NCBI GenBank assembly: GCA_036558005.1
Contig: DATBGO010000335.1
Coordinates: 1 to 64,000, forward strand
Source of the DNA: DATBGO01 sp036558005
GTDB taxonomy: Bacteria > Actinomycetota > Actinomycetes > Streptosporangiales > Streptosporangiaceae
DNA length: 64,000 nt
Direction of reading: 5' to 3'
Below, in pieces: positions 8,284 through 18,043 of the stretch (position 1 is the first letter of the stretch; each line of letters begins with the position of its first letter). The position numbers and the translations under genes are program-made. The notes beneath the pieces are model-generated. The model had not been told where the DNA came from. It worked only from the letters and a program-made list of their open reading frames with translations, and searched no databases.

Positions 8284-9561
8284 CCCGGTCGGGTCAGCAG
8301 CCCGCCCGTTCGGGGGCGGCGCCGGGTCGAAGAGGCCGGCCAGCACGCTCACCAGGTCGCCGTCGTCGGCCTCCGCGGCGGCCCGCAGTTCGAGCGTGGG
8401 CTTGTGCACCAGGCGGTGCACGGTCCTCAGCAGCACCCGTTCCACGGACGCGCGGACCTGGGGCGGCAGCTCGGCGGTGGCCCGCGCCAGCTCTTCGCGG
8501 GCGATGTCCTCGGCGCCGCTGCGCATCCGGTGCAGCGCGGCAGCCGCGGACCGGCCCGCGAGCCAGCGATGGTAGCGCCGTAGCTCGGTTTCGATGATTT
8601 CCTCGGTAACGCCCAGGTCGCGGGCGAGGCCGTCGGCATCGCTCATCCCGCCGGACCGCAGATCGGCCAGGTCGATCAGCCGGACCCAGGGCAGCGCCCG
8701 TACCGCCGGATCGACGTTGCGCGGCATCGACAGGTCCGCGAGCGTCAGCGGCCCGGCGCCAGCGGCCCGGGCCGACCGCAGGAGGCCGACGTCGACGAGC
8801 GGGTGCGGCGCGGCGGTGGCCAGGAACGCGATGTCGCAGGCCGACAGGCAGTCGGCGAGGGCGGCGATATCGACCACGGTGGCACCGGCGGCGGCGAACC
8901 GGTCCGCCCGCCTGCGGGTGCGGTTGCACACCGTGACAGCCGCGTGCAGCTCGGCTGCCCGTGCCACGACGACCGCGGCGACCTGCCCCGCCCCGACCAC
9001 CAGGAGCCGCTGGCCGGCCAGGCTGCCGCCGCTGGACCTGGTGACCGCGTCCACCGCCACGCTCGCGACCGACCGGGTAGCCGCCAGGATCGACGTTCGC
9101 CGCTGCCGCTTCCTGGAGGCGCTGATCGCCGCGTCCATCAGCCGGCCGAGCTCGGCGTCGCTGCTGCCCGCCGCCCTGCTGATGTCTGCGGCCGCCCGCA
9201 CCTGCCCGGCGATCTCGGCTTCACCGAGCACGAAGGACTCCAGGCCGCTGGCAACCCGCAGCAGGTGCCGGGCGGCCGCGTCGCCGCGGTAGGTCATCGC
9301 CACCGGGCGCAGCACCTGGCCGGGGATGCCCCGGTCCACGGCCAGCGCCGCCAGCAGTGCCGGGTGGTCGGGCTCATCGGGCCAGGTCGCGTACACCTCG
9401 GTGCGCTGGCAGGTCGACAGCACCGCGACGGCGCTGGCCCGGCTGCTGGCGCGCAGTAACGGCAGCCGCCCGGCCAGCTCCGCGCGTGCGTAGGCAAGCC
9501 GTTCGAGCAGGTCGAGCGGTGTGCGGCAGGCGGTGATCGACAGGCAGCTGAGCCCGGTCAT
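8218..9561 (-). CDS. hemA: Glutamyl-tRNA reductase
   Basis: HemA reduces glutamyl-tRNA(Glu) to glutamate-1-semialdehyde with NADPH, the first committed step of C5 heme biosynthesis. The family catalytic segment is visible as LSTCQRTEVYA with the nucleophile Cys51 (Asn is more usual where Gln52 stands). The signature GLESFVLGEAEIAGQV follows, then a Rossmann segment LLVVGAGQV at about 185-200, and a C-terminal dimerisation helix. Its length of 447 residues is normal. It overlaps ccmI by 4 bp and ends the ccm operon, tying heme supply to cytochrome c maturation. Actinomycetes usually keep hemA with hemC/hemD/hemB, so this may be a second, dedicated copy. Confidence 0.95.
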   Translation of the reverse strand: MTGLSCLSITACRTPLDLLERLAYARAELAGRLPLLRASSRASAVAVLSTCQRTEVYATWPDEPDHPALLAALAVDRGIPGQVLRPVAMTYRGDAAARHLLRVASGLESFVLGEAEIAGQVRAAADISRAAGSSDAELGRLMDAAISASRKRQRRTSILAATRSVASVAVDAVTRSSGGSLAGQRLLVVGAGQVAAVVVARAAELHAAVTVCNRTRRRADRFAAAGATVVDIAALADCLSACDIAFLATAAPHPLVDVGLLRSARAAGAGPLTLADLSMPRNVDPAVRALPWVRLIDLADLRSGGMSDADGLARDLGVTEEIIETELRRYHRWLAGRSAAAALHRMRSGAEDIAREELARATAELPPQVRASVERVLLRTVHRLVHKPTLELRAAAEADDGDLVSVLAGLFDPAPPPNGRAADPTGLTAGEPDAAFRRCHPPLDAQR

Positions 9562-10553
9562 CGCTGGCCCTGACCCTGGGCCAGCGCGAGCAGCGTCGCT
9601 ACCTCGGTGCGGTGCGAGCCGAACGGCGCGAGCGCCAGGTAGGCCTTGAGGTCACGCTCAGCGGCCTTGGCTTTCCGCAGGCCAACCAGGTTGATCACGC
9701 CGCGCACGTACAGCGCTTCGGGGTAGTTCGGATCGGCGGCGAGCGCACGGTCGACCATGGTCTTGCCCTGCGCGGCCCGGCCGACCTCGAAGGCGAGCAG
9801 GGCCAGGTTGGTGTTCGCCGCGGCGTTCGCGGGATCAAGCCGGGTGACGGCCAGGTACTCGACGGCGGCCAGCTGGCTGGCGCCGGCGGCCGCGTAGGCG
9901 TCCGCCAGCGCCAGGTGCGCGCGCACATTCTTCGGGTTCTGCTTCACCTGAGTCTCGGCCGCGGCCACCGCGGCGAGCTGCTGCGCGGTGGGCGACTTGG
10001 TGCTGGACGGAGCCGGTGAAGCCGGGCTGCCCGCCGCCGGGGCCGCCCCGGCCACCGGGTTACCCGTGATCGCCTGTCCGGAGTGGCGGGCGGAAACAGT
10101 GCTGCCGAGCAGGACCGTGATGCCTGCCGCGGCCGCGGCCAGCGCCAGCAGCGCCGCCGCCGGGCGTCTCCAGCGCCTGGTCCCGGCACCGCTGTCACGG
10201 CCCTGCCCCGGGCCAGCGGCGGCCGGCCCGGGCTTCCTGCCGCCGGTGGCCGCGGCGGTGGCGCCGGCCGGGCCCTCGGTGCCGCCGCCCGCCGGGCCCC
10301 GGGTCTTGCGGTGCAGGAAAGCCGCGGCTTCCCGCTCCACCGGGTCACCCAGCCGGGCGTGATCGTCGCTGGTCAGCTTGCCGGCGGCGAGGTCGTCGTC
10401 GAGATCACGCAGCTGGCGCAGCAGCTCGCGGCGGCGGTCATCATCGGGGTGGTGGGCCCGCTGGCGCGGGCGGCTGCTCTTGACCGCGAGCGGCCGCCAG
10501 ATCAGCAGCCCGACGACGAACGTCAGCCCGCCGATGACGAGCACGACGGTCAT
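9558..10553 (-). CDS. ccmI: CcmI-like cytochrome c assembly protein (TPR)
   Basis: CcmI presents apocytochrome c to the CcmF/H heme ligation complex. The 331-residue product starts with a membrane helix (residues 3-21) and a basic/acidic heptad-like segment RRRELLRQLRDLDDDLAAGK typical of CcmI. It then has a second membrane helix (about 140-160) and a C-terminal TPR region (about 215-320; NPKNVRAHLALADAYAAAGA, then DPNYPEALYVRGV). The layout of two helices followed by TPRs is that of CcmI/CcmH fusion partners. It overlaps ccmH and hemA by ATGA-type junctions. Confidence 0.85.
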   Translation of the reverse strand: MTVVLVIGGLTFVVGLLIWRPLAVKSSRPRQRAHHPDDDRRRELLRQLRDLDDDLAAGKLTSDDHARLGDPVEREAAAFLHRKTRGPAGGGTEGPAGATAAATGGRKPGPAAAGPGQGRDSGAGTRRWRRPAAALLALAAAAAGITVLLGSTVSARHSGQAITGNPVAGAAPAAGSPASPAPSSTKSPTAQQLAAVAAAETQVKQNPKNVRAHLALADAYAAAGASQLAAVEYLAVTRLDPANAAANTNLALLAFEVGRAAQGKTMVDRALAADPNYPEALYVRGVINLVGLRKAKAAERDLKAYLALAPFGSHRTEVATLLALAQGQGQR

Positions 10554-11080
10554 CCCGTTTCCTCCTCGCGCAGCCGGGCGACCGCCTTGGCCACGGCGCG
10601 CTGCTGCCTCGCCGACAGCTGCGGCGAGCCGTCCTCAGGCGGATCCGGCTGGGGCGTGCGCAGCCAGCGGCGCAGCACCGTGAACGCGACGATCAGGCAG
10701 CCGGCCAGGACGAGCAGGGGCAGGTAGTACACGGCTCCGGCCAGGCCCTGCCGGGGCGGGGACATGAGGACCGAGTCGCCGTAGGCCGCCACGAAACTCG
10801 CGCGGATCTGATCCGCGGACTGGCCCGCCCGGAGTTTCTGCGAGATGTCCTGGCGCATCTGCTGGGCGAGCGGGGCGGGCGAGTCGGCGACCGACAGGTC
10901 CTTGCAGATCGGGCAGTGCAGCCCCGCGGCGATCTGCTGCACCTGCTGGGCCTGGCTGGCCGGAGGGTGGCCGGCCACCGCGACGAGGATCAGCGTGGCG
11001 AGGCCGGCCGCCAGCGCGATCAGTACCACGAGCCCTGGCAGGCCGGCCCGGGTCCGCCTCAGCATCCCGGCGGCATTCAC
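10550..11080 (-). CDS. ccmH: CcmH thiol oxidoreductase, heme ligation complex
   Basis: CcmH keeps the CxxCH cysteines of apocytochrome c reduced at the outer face of the membrane. The 176-residue product has an N-terminal helix (about 14-36) and the CcmH motif LHCPIC (Cys56 and Cys59; LRCPxC in most homologues). A three-helix segment with QMRQDISQKL and FVAAYGDSVLMSPP follows, then a C-terminal membrane helix (about 118-140). All features fit the N-terminal CcmH domain. It lies between ccmG and ccmI with 4-bp overlaps. Confidence 0.93.
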   Translation of the reverse strand: MNAAGMLRRTRAGLPGLVVLIALAAGLATLILVAVAGHPPASQAQQVQQIAAGLHCPICKDLSVADSPAPLAQQMRQDISQKLRAGQSADQIRASFVAAYGDSVLMSPPRQGLAGAVYYLPLLVLAGCLIVAFTVLRRWLRTPQPDPPEDGSPQLSARQQRAVAKAVARLREEETG

Positions 11081-11621
11081 CGGGAACTCGCGAGCATCGA
11101 GTTGATCTCGCCGGCCAGCGAGGCCCCGCCGACCGGCCCGATGACCCGGTTGACGATGCGGCCGGCCTGGTTCACCACGAACGTCTCCGGAATCCCGTGC
11201 AGGCCGTAGGCCAGGGCGGTGCGCGAGGCGGAGTCCTCGACGACCGGGTAGGTCACGTCAGCAGTACGGACGTAGCTGCGGGCGGCGGTGGCGCTGTCCT
11301 CGAAGTTGACGCCGATCACGACCACGCCGGCGTCCTGGAACTGCTGCCACGCCTGGTCGAGAGCCGCCTGCTCGACCTTGCATTCCGCGCACCACGAGGC
11401 CCAGAAGTTGATGACGACGACCTGCCCGCGCAGCTTGGACAGCGTCACCGGACCGCCGTCCAGCTGAGGCAGGGTGAAGTTCGGCGCCACCCGGCCGACC
11501 AGCGGCGAGGCGGTCACGGACGGGTCCCGGCCGAGCCCGCTCGCCAGCAGCGCGACGATGACGGCAACGGCCGCGGCGACGCAGGCCAGCAGCCGCATCC
11601 GGCGCCGCATGATCCGTTCTC

Positions 11622-11625
<4 letters not shown>
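11077..11625 (-). CDS. ccmG: CcmG/DsbE/ResA-type thioredoxin
   Basis: A 182-residue membrane-tethered thioredoxin-fold protein. The signal anchor is at about 10-30, then VAPNFTLPQLDGG, and the active site WCAEC (Cys79 and Cys82) in FWASWCAECKVE. The cis-Pro segment is GIPETFVVN. It reduces the heme-binding cysteines of apocytochrome c or its CcmH partner on the outer side of the membrane. It sits between ccmF and ccmH with overlapping junctions, which supports a role in maturation rather than general disulfide exchange. The Ala-Glu between the cysteines differs from the Pro-containing CxPC common in proteobacterial CcmG. Confidence 0.93.
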
Positions 11626-13622
<1,997 letters not shown>

Positions 13623-13624
13623 CG

Positions 13625-14116
13625 TCAGCCCCCGGTTTTCAGGTCGGCCCGGTGCGGCGGAGACTGTCCAGGTTTCGGCGGGGCGTAGTCACCGTTGTGC
13701 TGCACCAGCAGGTTGTCGGCGTGGAAGCGCCCGTCGGCGCCGAGCGCGCCCTCGAGTACGACGCCCTGGCCAGCCTTGAACAGTTCCGGCACCGGGCCGG
13801 TGTCGGAGACCCGCATCGATTCGATCCGGTCCGTCACGGTGAACGTCAGCACCGATCCGGTGCGGTGGACGCTGCCCGGCACGACGTAACCGCCGAGCCG
13901 GATTCGCTGCCCGACCTGCGCCTTGTGCTGCGCGACGACGTCGGCGGGGGTGAGGTAGTAGACGAAGTTGCCGGTCAGCCCCCTGATCGCGATCCAGGCG
14001 AGCGCGCCCACGACGATCGCGAGGCACACCGCGACCCGTAGCCGGGGCCCGCGCCAGCCGCGGCGGCGGACGGCATCTTCCGGGACGCCAGGTAGCTCCA
14101 GGAGATCCTGGCTCAC
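13625..14116 (-). CDS. ccmE: CcmE heme chaperone
   Basis: CcmE carries heme covalently from CcmC to CcmF. The product has a cytoplasmic start, one membrane helix (about 27-46), and an OB-fold domain with IRLGGYVVPGSV and TFTVTD. The heme-binding motif is LVQHNGDY, with His140 and Tyr144 in the expected H-x3-Y arrangement near the C terminus. I start it at GTG 14116, which overlaps the ccmD stop as GTGA and gives 163 residues. Starting at 14200 would add an Arg/Pro-rich stretch that overlaps most of ccmD. Confidence 0.92.
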   Translation of the reverse strand: MSQDLLELPGVPEDAVRRRGWRGPRLRVAVCLAIVVGALAWIAIRGLTGNFVYYLTPADVVAQHKAQVGQRIRLGGYVVPGSVHRTGSVLTFTVTDRIESMRVSDTGPVPELFKAGQGVVLEGALGADGRFHADNLLVQHNGDYAPPKPGQSPPHRADLKTGG

Positions 14117-14265
14117 CGCTGGCGCCGCCCGCCGCGGTCCCGCCCGGTGACGGCGCTCAGGTAGCGCCGGGCCCGGCGGGCGCGGACCGCGAGATGCCAC
14201 CGGTAGGCGGCCAGCATCACCATCGTGACCGCGTAGCCCGTCGCCACGTACCCGGCGTCATGCAT
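14113..14265 (-). CDS. ccmD: CcmD-like small membrane protein
   Basis: A 50-residue reading frame fills the gap between ccmC and ccmE. It begins MHDAGYVATGYAVT, has one hydrophobic helix (about residues 6-23) with YRWHL at its end, then an arginine-rich tail. This is the standard CcmD plan: GY-x-V, one membrane helix, Y-x-W, basic tail. CcmD helps release holo-CcmE from CcmC. The start ATG overlaps the ccmC stop by 8 bp and the stop overlaps the ccmE GTG, so the three genes form one coupled block. It is easily missed because of its length. Confidence 0.85.
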   Translation of the reverse strand: MHDAGYVATGYAVTMVMLAAYRWHLAVRARRARRYLSAVTGRDRGGRRQR

Positions 14266-15055
14266 GGCCATCACCGGTGACCGAGGTGGCGGCGGGGGCG
14301 GGCGGGCTGGGAAGGCCGGCCGGCCGCGGCCGGCCCGCGCGCGGCGTCGAGAGCGAGGTGACGGGGACGGCGCTGCGATCCTCCAGCCGGCCGACCCGCA
14401 TCCGCGCGGCCATCAGGTAGCCGTAGGCCAGCGAGAAGGTCACGAACGCGAGCAGCAGCGTCGCCAGCATGCTGCTGGCGATCGTCGGCGCGCCCAGCCG
14501 CAGCACCGTGGCCTGCTGGTGCAGCGACCGCCACCACACGACGGACTCGTGCACGATCGGCACATCGATGAACCCGACCACGCCGACGACCGCCGACCAC
14601 TTGGCCCGCCGGGCCGGGCTGTCGGCCACCTTGCGCAGCGACAGGTAGCCCACGTAGATCAGCAGCAGCACGGCGGTGGTGGTGAGCCGCGGGTCCCAGG
14701 TCCACCAGGTACCCCACACCGGGCGGCCCCACAGCGAGCCGAGCAGGATGGTCAGCGCGCAGAACTGGACGCCGATCTCCGCCGACGCCGCGGCCACCCG
14801 GTCCCACTGCACGCGCCCGGTCTTGAGGTAGGCGACGCTGGCGATGAACACCACGCCGAAGGCCAGGAACGTCACCCACGCCGCCGGAACGTGCACGTAC
14901 ATCAGGCGCTGGACGTCGCCCTGGGTCGCGTCCGGGGCGACCACGAACAGCCCGATGACCACCGTCGCCGCCAGCCCGGAGAGCGTCGCGACGCCCATCA
15001 CCCGCTGCGCCCGGTAGCCGCCTAGGACGGTGAGCGCCCGGTACAGCTGCCTCAT
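14258..15055 (-). CDS. ccmC: CcmC heme handling/export protein
   Basis: CcmC holds heme at its WWD motif and loads it on CcmE. The 265-residue product has six membrane helices, the signature WGRPVWGTWWTWDPR, and flanking histidines (MYVHVPAAW and IVHESVVWWRSLHQ) at the expected places for axial heme ligands. A C-terminal Pro/Arg-rich tail after the last helix is longer than usual. I chose ATG 15055 because GGAGAGG lies 8 nt upstream; the upstream GTG at 15064 overlaps that site. Confidence 0.95.
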   Translation of the reverse strand: MRQLYRALTVLGGYRAQRVMGVATLSGLAATVVIGLFVVAPDATQGDVQRLMYVHVPAAWVTFLAFGVVFIASVAYLKTGRVQWDRVAAASAEIGVQFCALTILLGSLWGRPVWGTWWTWDPRLTTTAVLLLIYVGYLSLRKVADSPARRAKWSAVVGVVGFIDVPIVHESVVWWRSLHQQATVLRLGAPTIASSMLATLLLAFVTFSLAYGYLMAARMRVGRLEDRSAVPVTSLSTPRAGRPRPAGLPSPPAPAATSVTGDGHA

Positions 15056-15083
15056 AGGGACCACCTCTCCGCTCTCGGTCGCG

Positions 15084-16523
15084 CTATATCGACAGCAGGT
15101 ACTGCACGAGGTCGTTTTCCTGGGCGGGGGTCAGGTGCAGGTGGAACACCTTGTTGTAGTGCTGGACCACCGACAGCAGGGTGGGGAACCGGCCGTCGTG
15201 GTAGAAGCCGCCCTTCTGGTGGGTCCACAGCCCGGCCAGCGGGGTGGTGCGGTACATGTGCGTCGGCGACCGGTTGGCCTCGAAGTTGCCGATGCCGATC
15301 TGCTTTCCGGTGTGCATATTGAAGCCAGGCTCGGTGAAGGTCGGCGGCACGTGGCAGGTCGAGCACTCCGCCTGCCCGTCGAACAGTGCCTTGCCGCGGG
15401 CCGCGGCCGCGGGGTCGAACGATCCGGCCGGCGGCGCGGGCGCCTTGAGCGACAGCTGGTAGGCCTGCAGCCCGGGCAGCTTGGGCGAGACCAGGTCAGG
15501 CTTGGCCATGACGTGCCCGAAGCCGTTCTTCGCGGCGATCGGGAACTGCTTGGCGTTGTCCAGCCGCGGGTCGAAGAACGTGCCCTGGCCGTGCATCTCC
15601 AGGACCGCGACGAACGCGTTCCAGTACGGGATCGAGCCCCAGCCGGTGTAGGTGTGCAGGTTGACGCCGGCCAGGCCGAAGGCCGGCGGGATCAGCGTCG
15701 CGGACGAGCGCCCGTCTGGCTGGAACGCCTTGCCGTCCAGGAACAGCTCAGCGTCGAACTTGCCCGGACCCCACGCGTTGAGCACCTTGTGCACCGTCGT
15801 CACGTCGGTGTGCAGCAACGTCGCGATGGGCTGCAGGTTCGGCGCGAACCCGATGATGCCGCCGACGTTCAGGTCGCGGTTGGCCCAGCCGTCCAGGCGG
15901 TGGCCGATGCCCGGGGCCAGCGAGTTGTCCACGGTGGAGTGGCACAGCGAGCACTCGATGCCGACCGAGTTCAGGGTGCCGTCGCTGCTGAAGACGCCCT
16001 TGACGCCGACTACCGCGTTGAGCTTCAGCAGGGCCAGCGTCGTCGCCGGGTCGTCCAGGTTGACCGTCCCGTCGAGGATGCCCTGCTGGACCGACTGCGG
16101 CAGCGCGTCCACGTCGACCTTCAGGCCCAGGCCGAGCGCGGTCTTCGGGCTGAGGCCCGGGCCGACGCCGCCGTTGGCCGCGCCGGCGATCGTCTGGTTG
16201 AGATGCAGGGTGCCGCCCCAGAACGCCTCGTCGCCGAACGTGTCGAAGCGGAAGGTCTGCTTGCCCTGGCTGACGAGCGCGGCGTTGTCATCGTTGCCCC
16301 TGTGGTTCTGGCTGGCCGCGCTGCCGCCAGGCCGGGCGCTCGCGTGCGGCGCGCTCGCCACCGCGGTCAGCGCCATCGCCGCGAGCGCGCCCGCGACGCT
16401 CAGCCCGACAGGCATCGCCCACCTGCGGCGTCCCAGCACCCTGCGTGCCGCTGACCGCCACCCGGGAGTCTTGCGCGCGCCGCTGTCGGTGCTGGAGCCG
16501 GACGAAGAGGCCATACCATCCAC
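15084..16523 (-). CDS. Exported di-heme cytochrome c within the ccm operon
   Basis: The 479-residue product has a single N-terminal membrane/signal helix (about 36-57) and two c-type heme sites, CSLCH at 191-195 and CSTCH at 387-391. Motifs such as DTFGDEAFW (94-102) and a C-terminal TTPLAGLW...GGFYHDGRF segment are found in a large group of di-heme cytochromes distantly related to cytochrome c peroxidase/MauG and RoxA-type proteins. I cannot name its substrate. Lying between ccmB and ccmC, it is the obvious client of the maturation system and may be why the system is kept. Confidence 0.85.
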   Translation of the reverse strand: MDGMASSSGSSTDSGARKTPGWRSAARRVLGRRRWAMPVGLSVAGALAAMALTAVASAPHASARPGGSAASQNHRGNDDNAALVSQGKQTFRFDTFGDEAFWGGTLHLNQTIAGAANGGVGPGLSPKTALGLGLKVDVDALPQSVQQGILDGTVNLDDPATTLALLKLNAVVGVKGVFSSDGTLNSVGIECSLCHSTVDNSLAPGIGHRLDGWANRDLNVGGIIGFAPNLQPIATLLHTDVTTVHKVLNAWGPGKFDAELFLDGKAFQPDGRSSATLIPPAFGLAGVNLHTYTGWGSIPYWNAFVAVLEMHGQGTFFDPRLDNAKQFPIAAKNGFGHVMAKPDLVSPKLPGLQAYQLSLKAPAPPAGSFDPAAAARGKALFDGQAECSTCHVPPTFTEPGFNMHTGKQIGIGNFEANRSPTHMYRTTPLAGLWTHQKGGFYHDGRFPTLLSVVQHYNKVFHLHLTPAQENDLVQYLLSI

Positions 16524-16601
16524 CTTCTAACGCCAACGATAATGTCTTTAGAGAATGCTCGCCGGGCGGGGAAGATGTCAATGCCCGCCGGGCGAGTCGC
16601 C

Positions 16602-17273
16602 TCAGTCCTCCAGCAGGTGCCCGTACACGACGTAGCCGGCCGCGAGGAAGGCGGCGTCGAACGCCAGCAGCAGGCTCAGCCACCCGCCCATCCCGGCGGT
16701 GGTGCCCTGCGTGAGGCCCGCTGTCGCCTTGGTCGCCGCGATGATCACGGGGCTGACGAGCGGAAGGACGAGGACCGGCAGCGCGGCCTGGCGAGTGCGG
16801 CTGCGCACCGCGAGCAGGCCGAGGAGGCTGCCCAGGATGCTCAGCCCGGCGACGCCCAGGACGCCAGTGAGCAGCAGCAGCGCGGGTGCGGGACCGACCG
16901 GCAGCCCGAACAGCACGATCACGATCCCCGTCGTCACGACCAGGAGCACGATGAGCTGCACGAACGCCGCGGCCGCCTTGCCGAGGTAGACCGCGCCCTT
17001 GTCCACCGGCGCCAGCAGCAGGCCCTCCAGCGCGTCGTTGGCCGCTTCGTGCTGGTAGGACCGGTGGCACAACTCCACCGACGCGAACAGCGCGGCGAGC
17101 CACAGCAGCGCCGGCGCCGTCTGGGCGAGCAGCAGCCGGTCGGGCCCCAGCGCGAAGCCGAACGCGAGCAGCATCGTGGCCGCGAACGGGAGCACGGTGC
17201 TCAGCGCGGACCGGCTGCGCAACTCCGTCCGCAGGTCCTTGGCGGCGATCGCCTGGGCGGCCCGCAGGCTCAT
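16602..17273 (-). CDS. ccmB: CcmB heme exporter permease subunit
   Basis: The membrane half of the CcmAB ABC complex, which uses ATP to release holo-CcmE from CcmC. The 223-residue product has six hydrophobic helices. An N-terminal amphipathic segment AIAAKDLRTELRSR and the ELCHRSYQHEAANDALEGLL stretch are typical of CcmB. It overlaps ccmA by 4 bp. A gap of 78 bp separates it from the di-heme cytochrome gene; this gap contains AT-richer sequence and an AAGGTGG ribosome-binding site just before the cytochrome start. Confidence 0.93.
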   Translation of the reverse strand: MSLRAAQAIAAKDLRTELRSRSALSTVLPFAATMLLAFGFALGPDRLLLAQTAPALLWLAALFASVELCHRSYQHEAANDALEGLLLAPVDKGAVYLGKAAAAFVQLIVLLVVTTGIVIVLFGLPVGPAPALLLLTGVLGVAGLSILGSLLGLLAVRSRTRQAALPVLVLPLVSPVIIAATKATAGLTQGTTAGMGGWLSLLLAFDAAFLAAGYVVYGHLLED

Positions 17274-17965
17274 GACGGCGCGGCCCTGGCGGGAGTGATC
17301 ACGCGGCCGCCCGCCATCGTCACCTCACGGTCGACCAGGTGCCCGGGCGGCGCCTCATGGCTGGCGACGACGACCGTCTGCCGGCCGGCCCGCGCGCTGC
17401 TCAGCAGGTCCTCGACCACGACGCGGGCATCGACGTCCAGGGCGGCGTAGGGCTCGTCGAGCAAGATGAGCGCGGGCCCGCGCATCAGGCACCGGGCCAG
17501 GGCCAGGCGCTGGCGCATGCCCTGGGAGAAGTGGTCCGCCCGCACCGCGGCCACTTCGGCGAGCCCGACCCGCTCGAGCGCGGGCCCGGCCAGCCGCGGG
17601 TCGATGTCGTACAGGCTGCAGGCGAAGCGCAGGTTCTCCGCCGCGGTGAGGTCCCCGTACAGGCGGGTCTCGTGGCTCAGCAGATCGGCCCGCGCGCGGA
17701 TGGCGTTCCGCTCGGTGCGCAGGTCGAAGCCGAGCACGCTGCCCCCGCCGAAGGTCGGTGAGATGGCCGTGGCGATCAGCCGCAGCAGCGTGGTCTTTCC
17801 CGAGCCGTTCCAGCCGCGCAGCCAGACCGTCTCGCCGCGGTCTACCTCAAGGCTGACCTGGCTGACGGCCTCCAGGCCATCGAACAACCTGGTCAGCCGC
17901 GCCACCCGCACGGCGGGCCCCGGGGGCGCCGTCACCGCGGTCCTCGACGCGAGACGTCCGATCAC
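17270..17965 (-). CDS. ccmA: CcmA heme exporter ATP-binding subunit
   Basis: The ABC ATPase of the CcmABC(D) complex. Walker A is GWNGSGKT (51-58). The signature loop is HFSQGMRQRLALARCL, close to LSxGQ with Met for Gly-Gln variation, and Walker B is ALILLDEPYAALD. The 231-residue length fits CcmA. It is the first gene of the leftward ccm operon, with a promoter-like sequence and an inverted repeat directly upstream, and it overlaps ccmB by 4 bp. Confidence 0.93.
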   Translation of the reverse strand: MIGRLASRTAVTAPPGPAVRVARLTRLFDGLEAVSQVSLEVDRGETVWLRGWNGSGKTTLLRLIATAISPTFGGGSVLGFDLRTERNAIRARADLLSHETRLYGDLTAAENLRFACSLYDIDPRLAGPALERVGLAEVAAVRADHFSQGMRQRLALARCLMRGPALILLDEPYAALDVDARVVVEDLLSSARAGRQTVVVASHEAPPGHLVDREVTMAGGRVITPARAAPS

Positions 17966-17981
17966 GGCTGGCCACCCGGAT

Positions 17982-18009
17982 TCTATCGCCCACTTTCAAT
18001 GACGATAGA
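17982..18009. promoter_or_regulatory. Operator-like inverted repeat at the ccm operon start
   Basis: TCTATCG (17982-17988) and CGATAGA (18003-18009) form a perfect 7-bp inverted repeat, centre to centre 21 bp, in an AT-richer stretch. It lies 17 bp before the ccmA start codon and directly after the predicted -10 box, so a bound protein would block initiation. A partial copy of the half-site (TATCGT) occurs upstream of the di-heme cytochrome gene at about 16545. Confidence 0.6.
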
Positions 18010-18010
18010 G

Positions 18011-18040
18011 ACGGTATGCCGGCCGCTCCGCCGGGGTCAA
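18011..18040 (-). promoter_or_regulatory. Predicted housekeeping-type promoter of the ccm operon
   Basis: On the minus strand TTGACC (18040-18035) and TACCGT (18016-18011) are separated by 18 nt, matching actinomycete -35/-10 consensus. The start point would fall near 18004, inside the right arm of the inverted repeat. Confidence 0.6.
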
Positions 18041-18043
18041 CCC

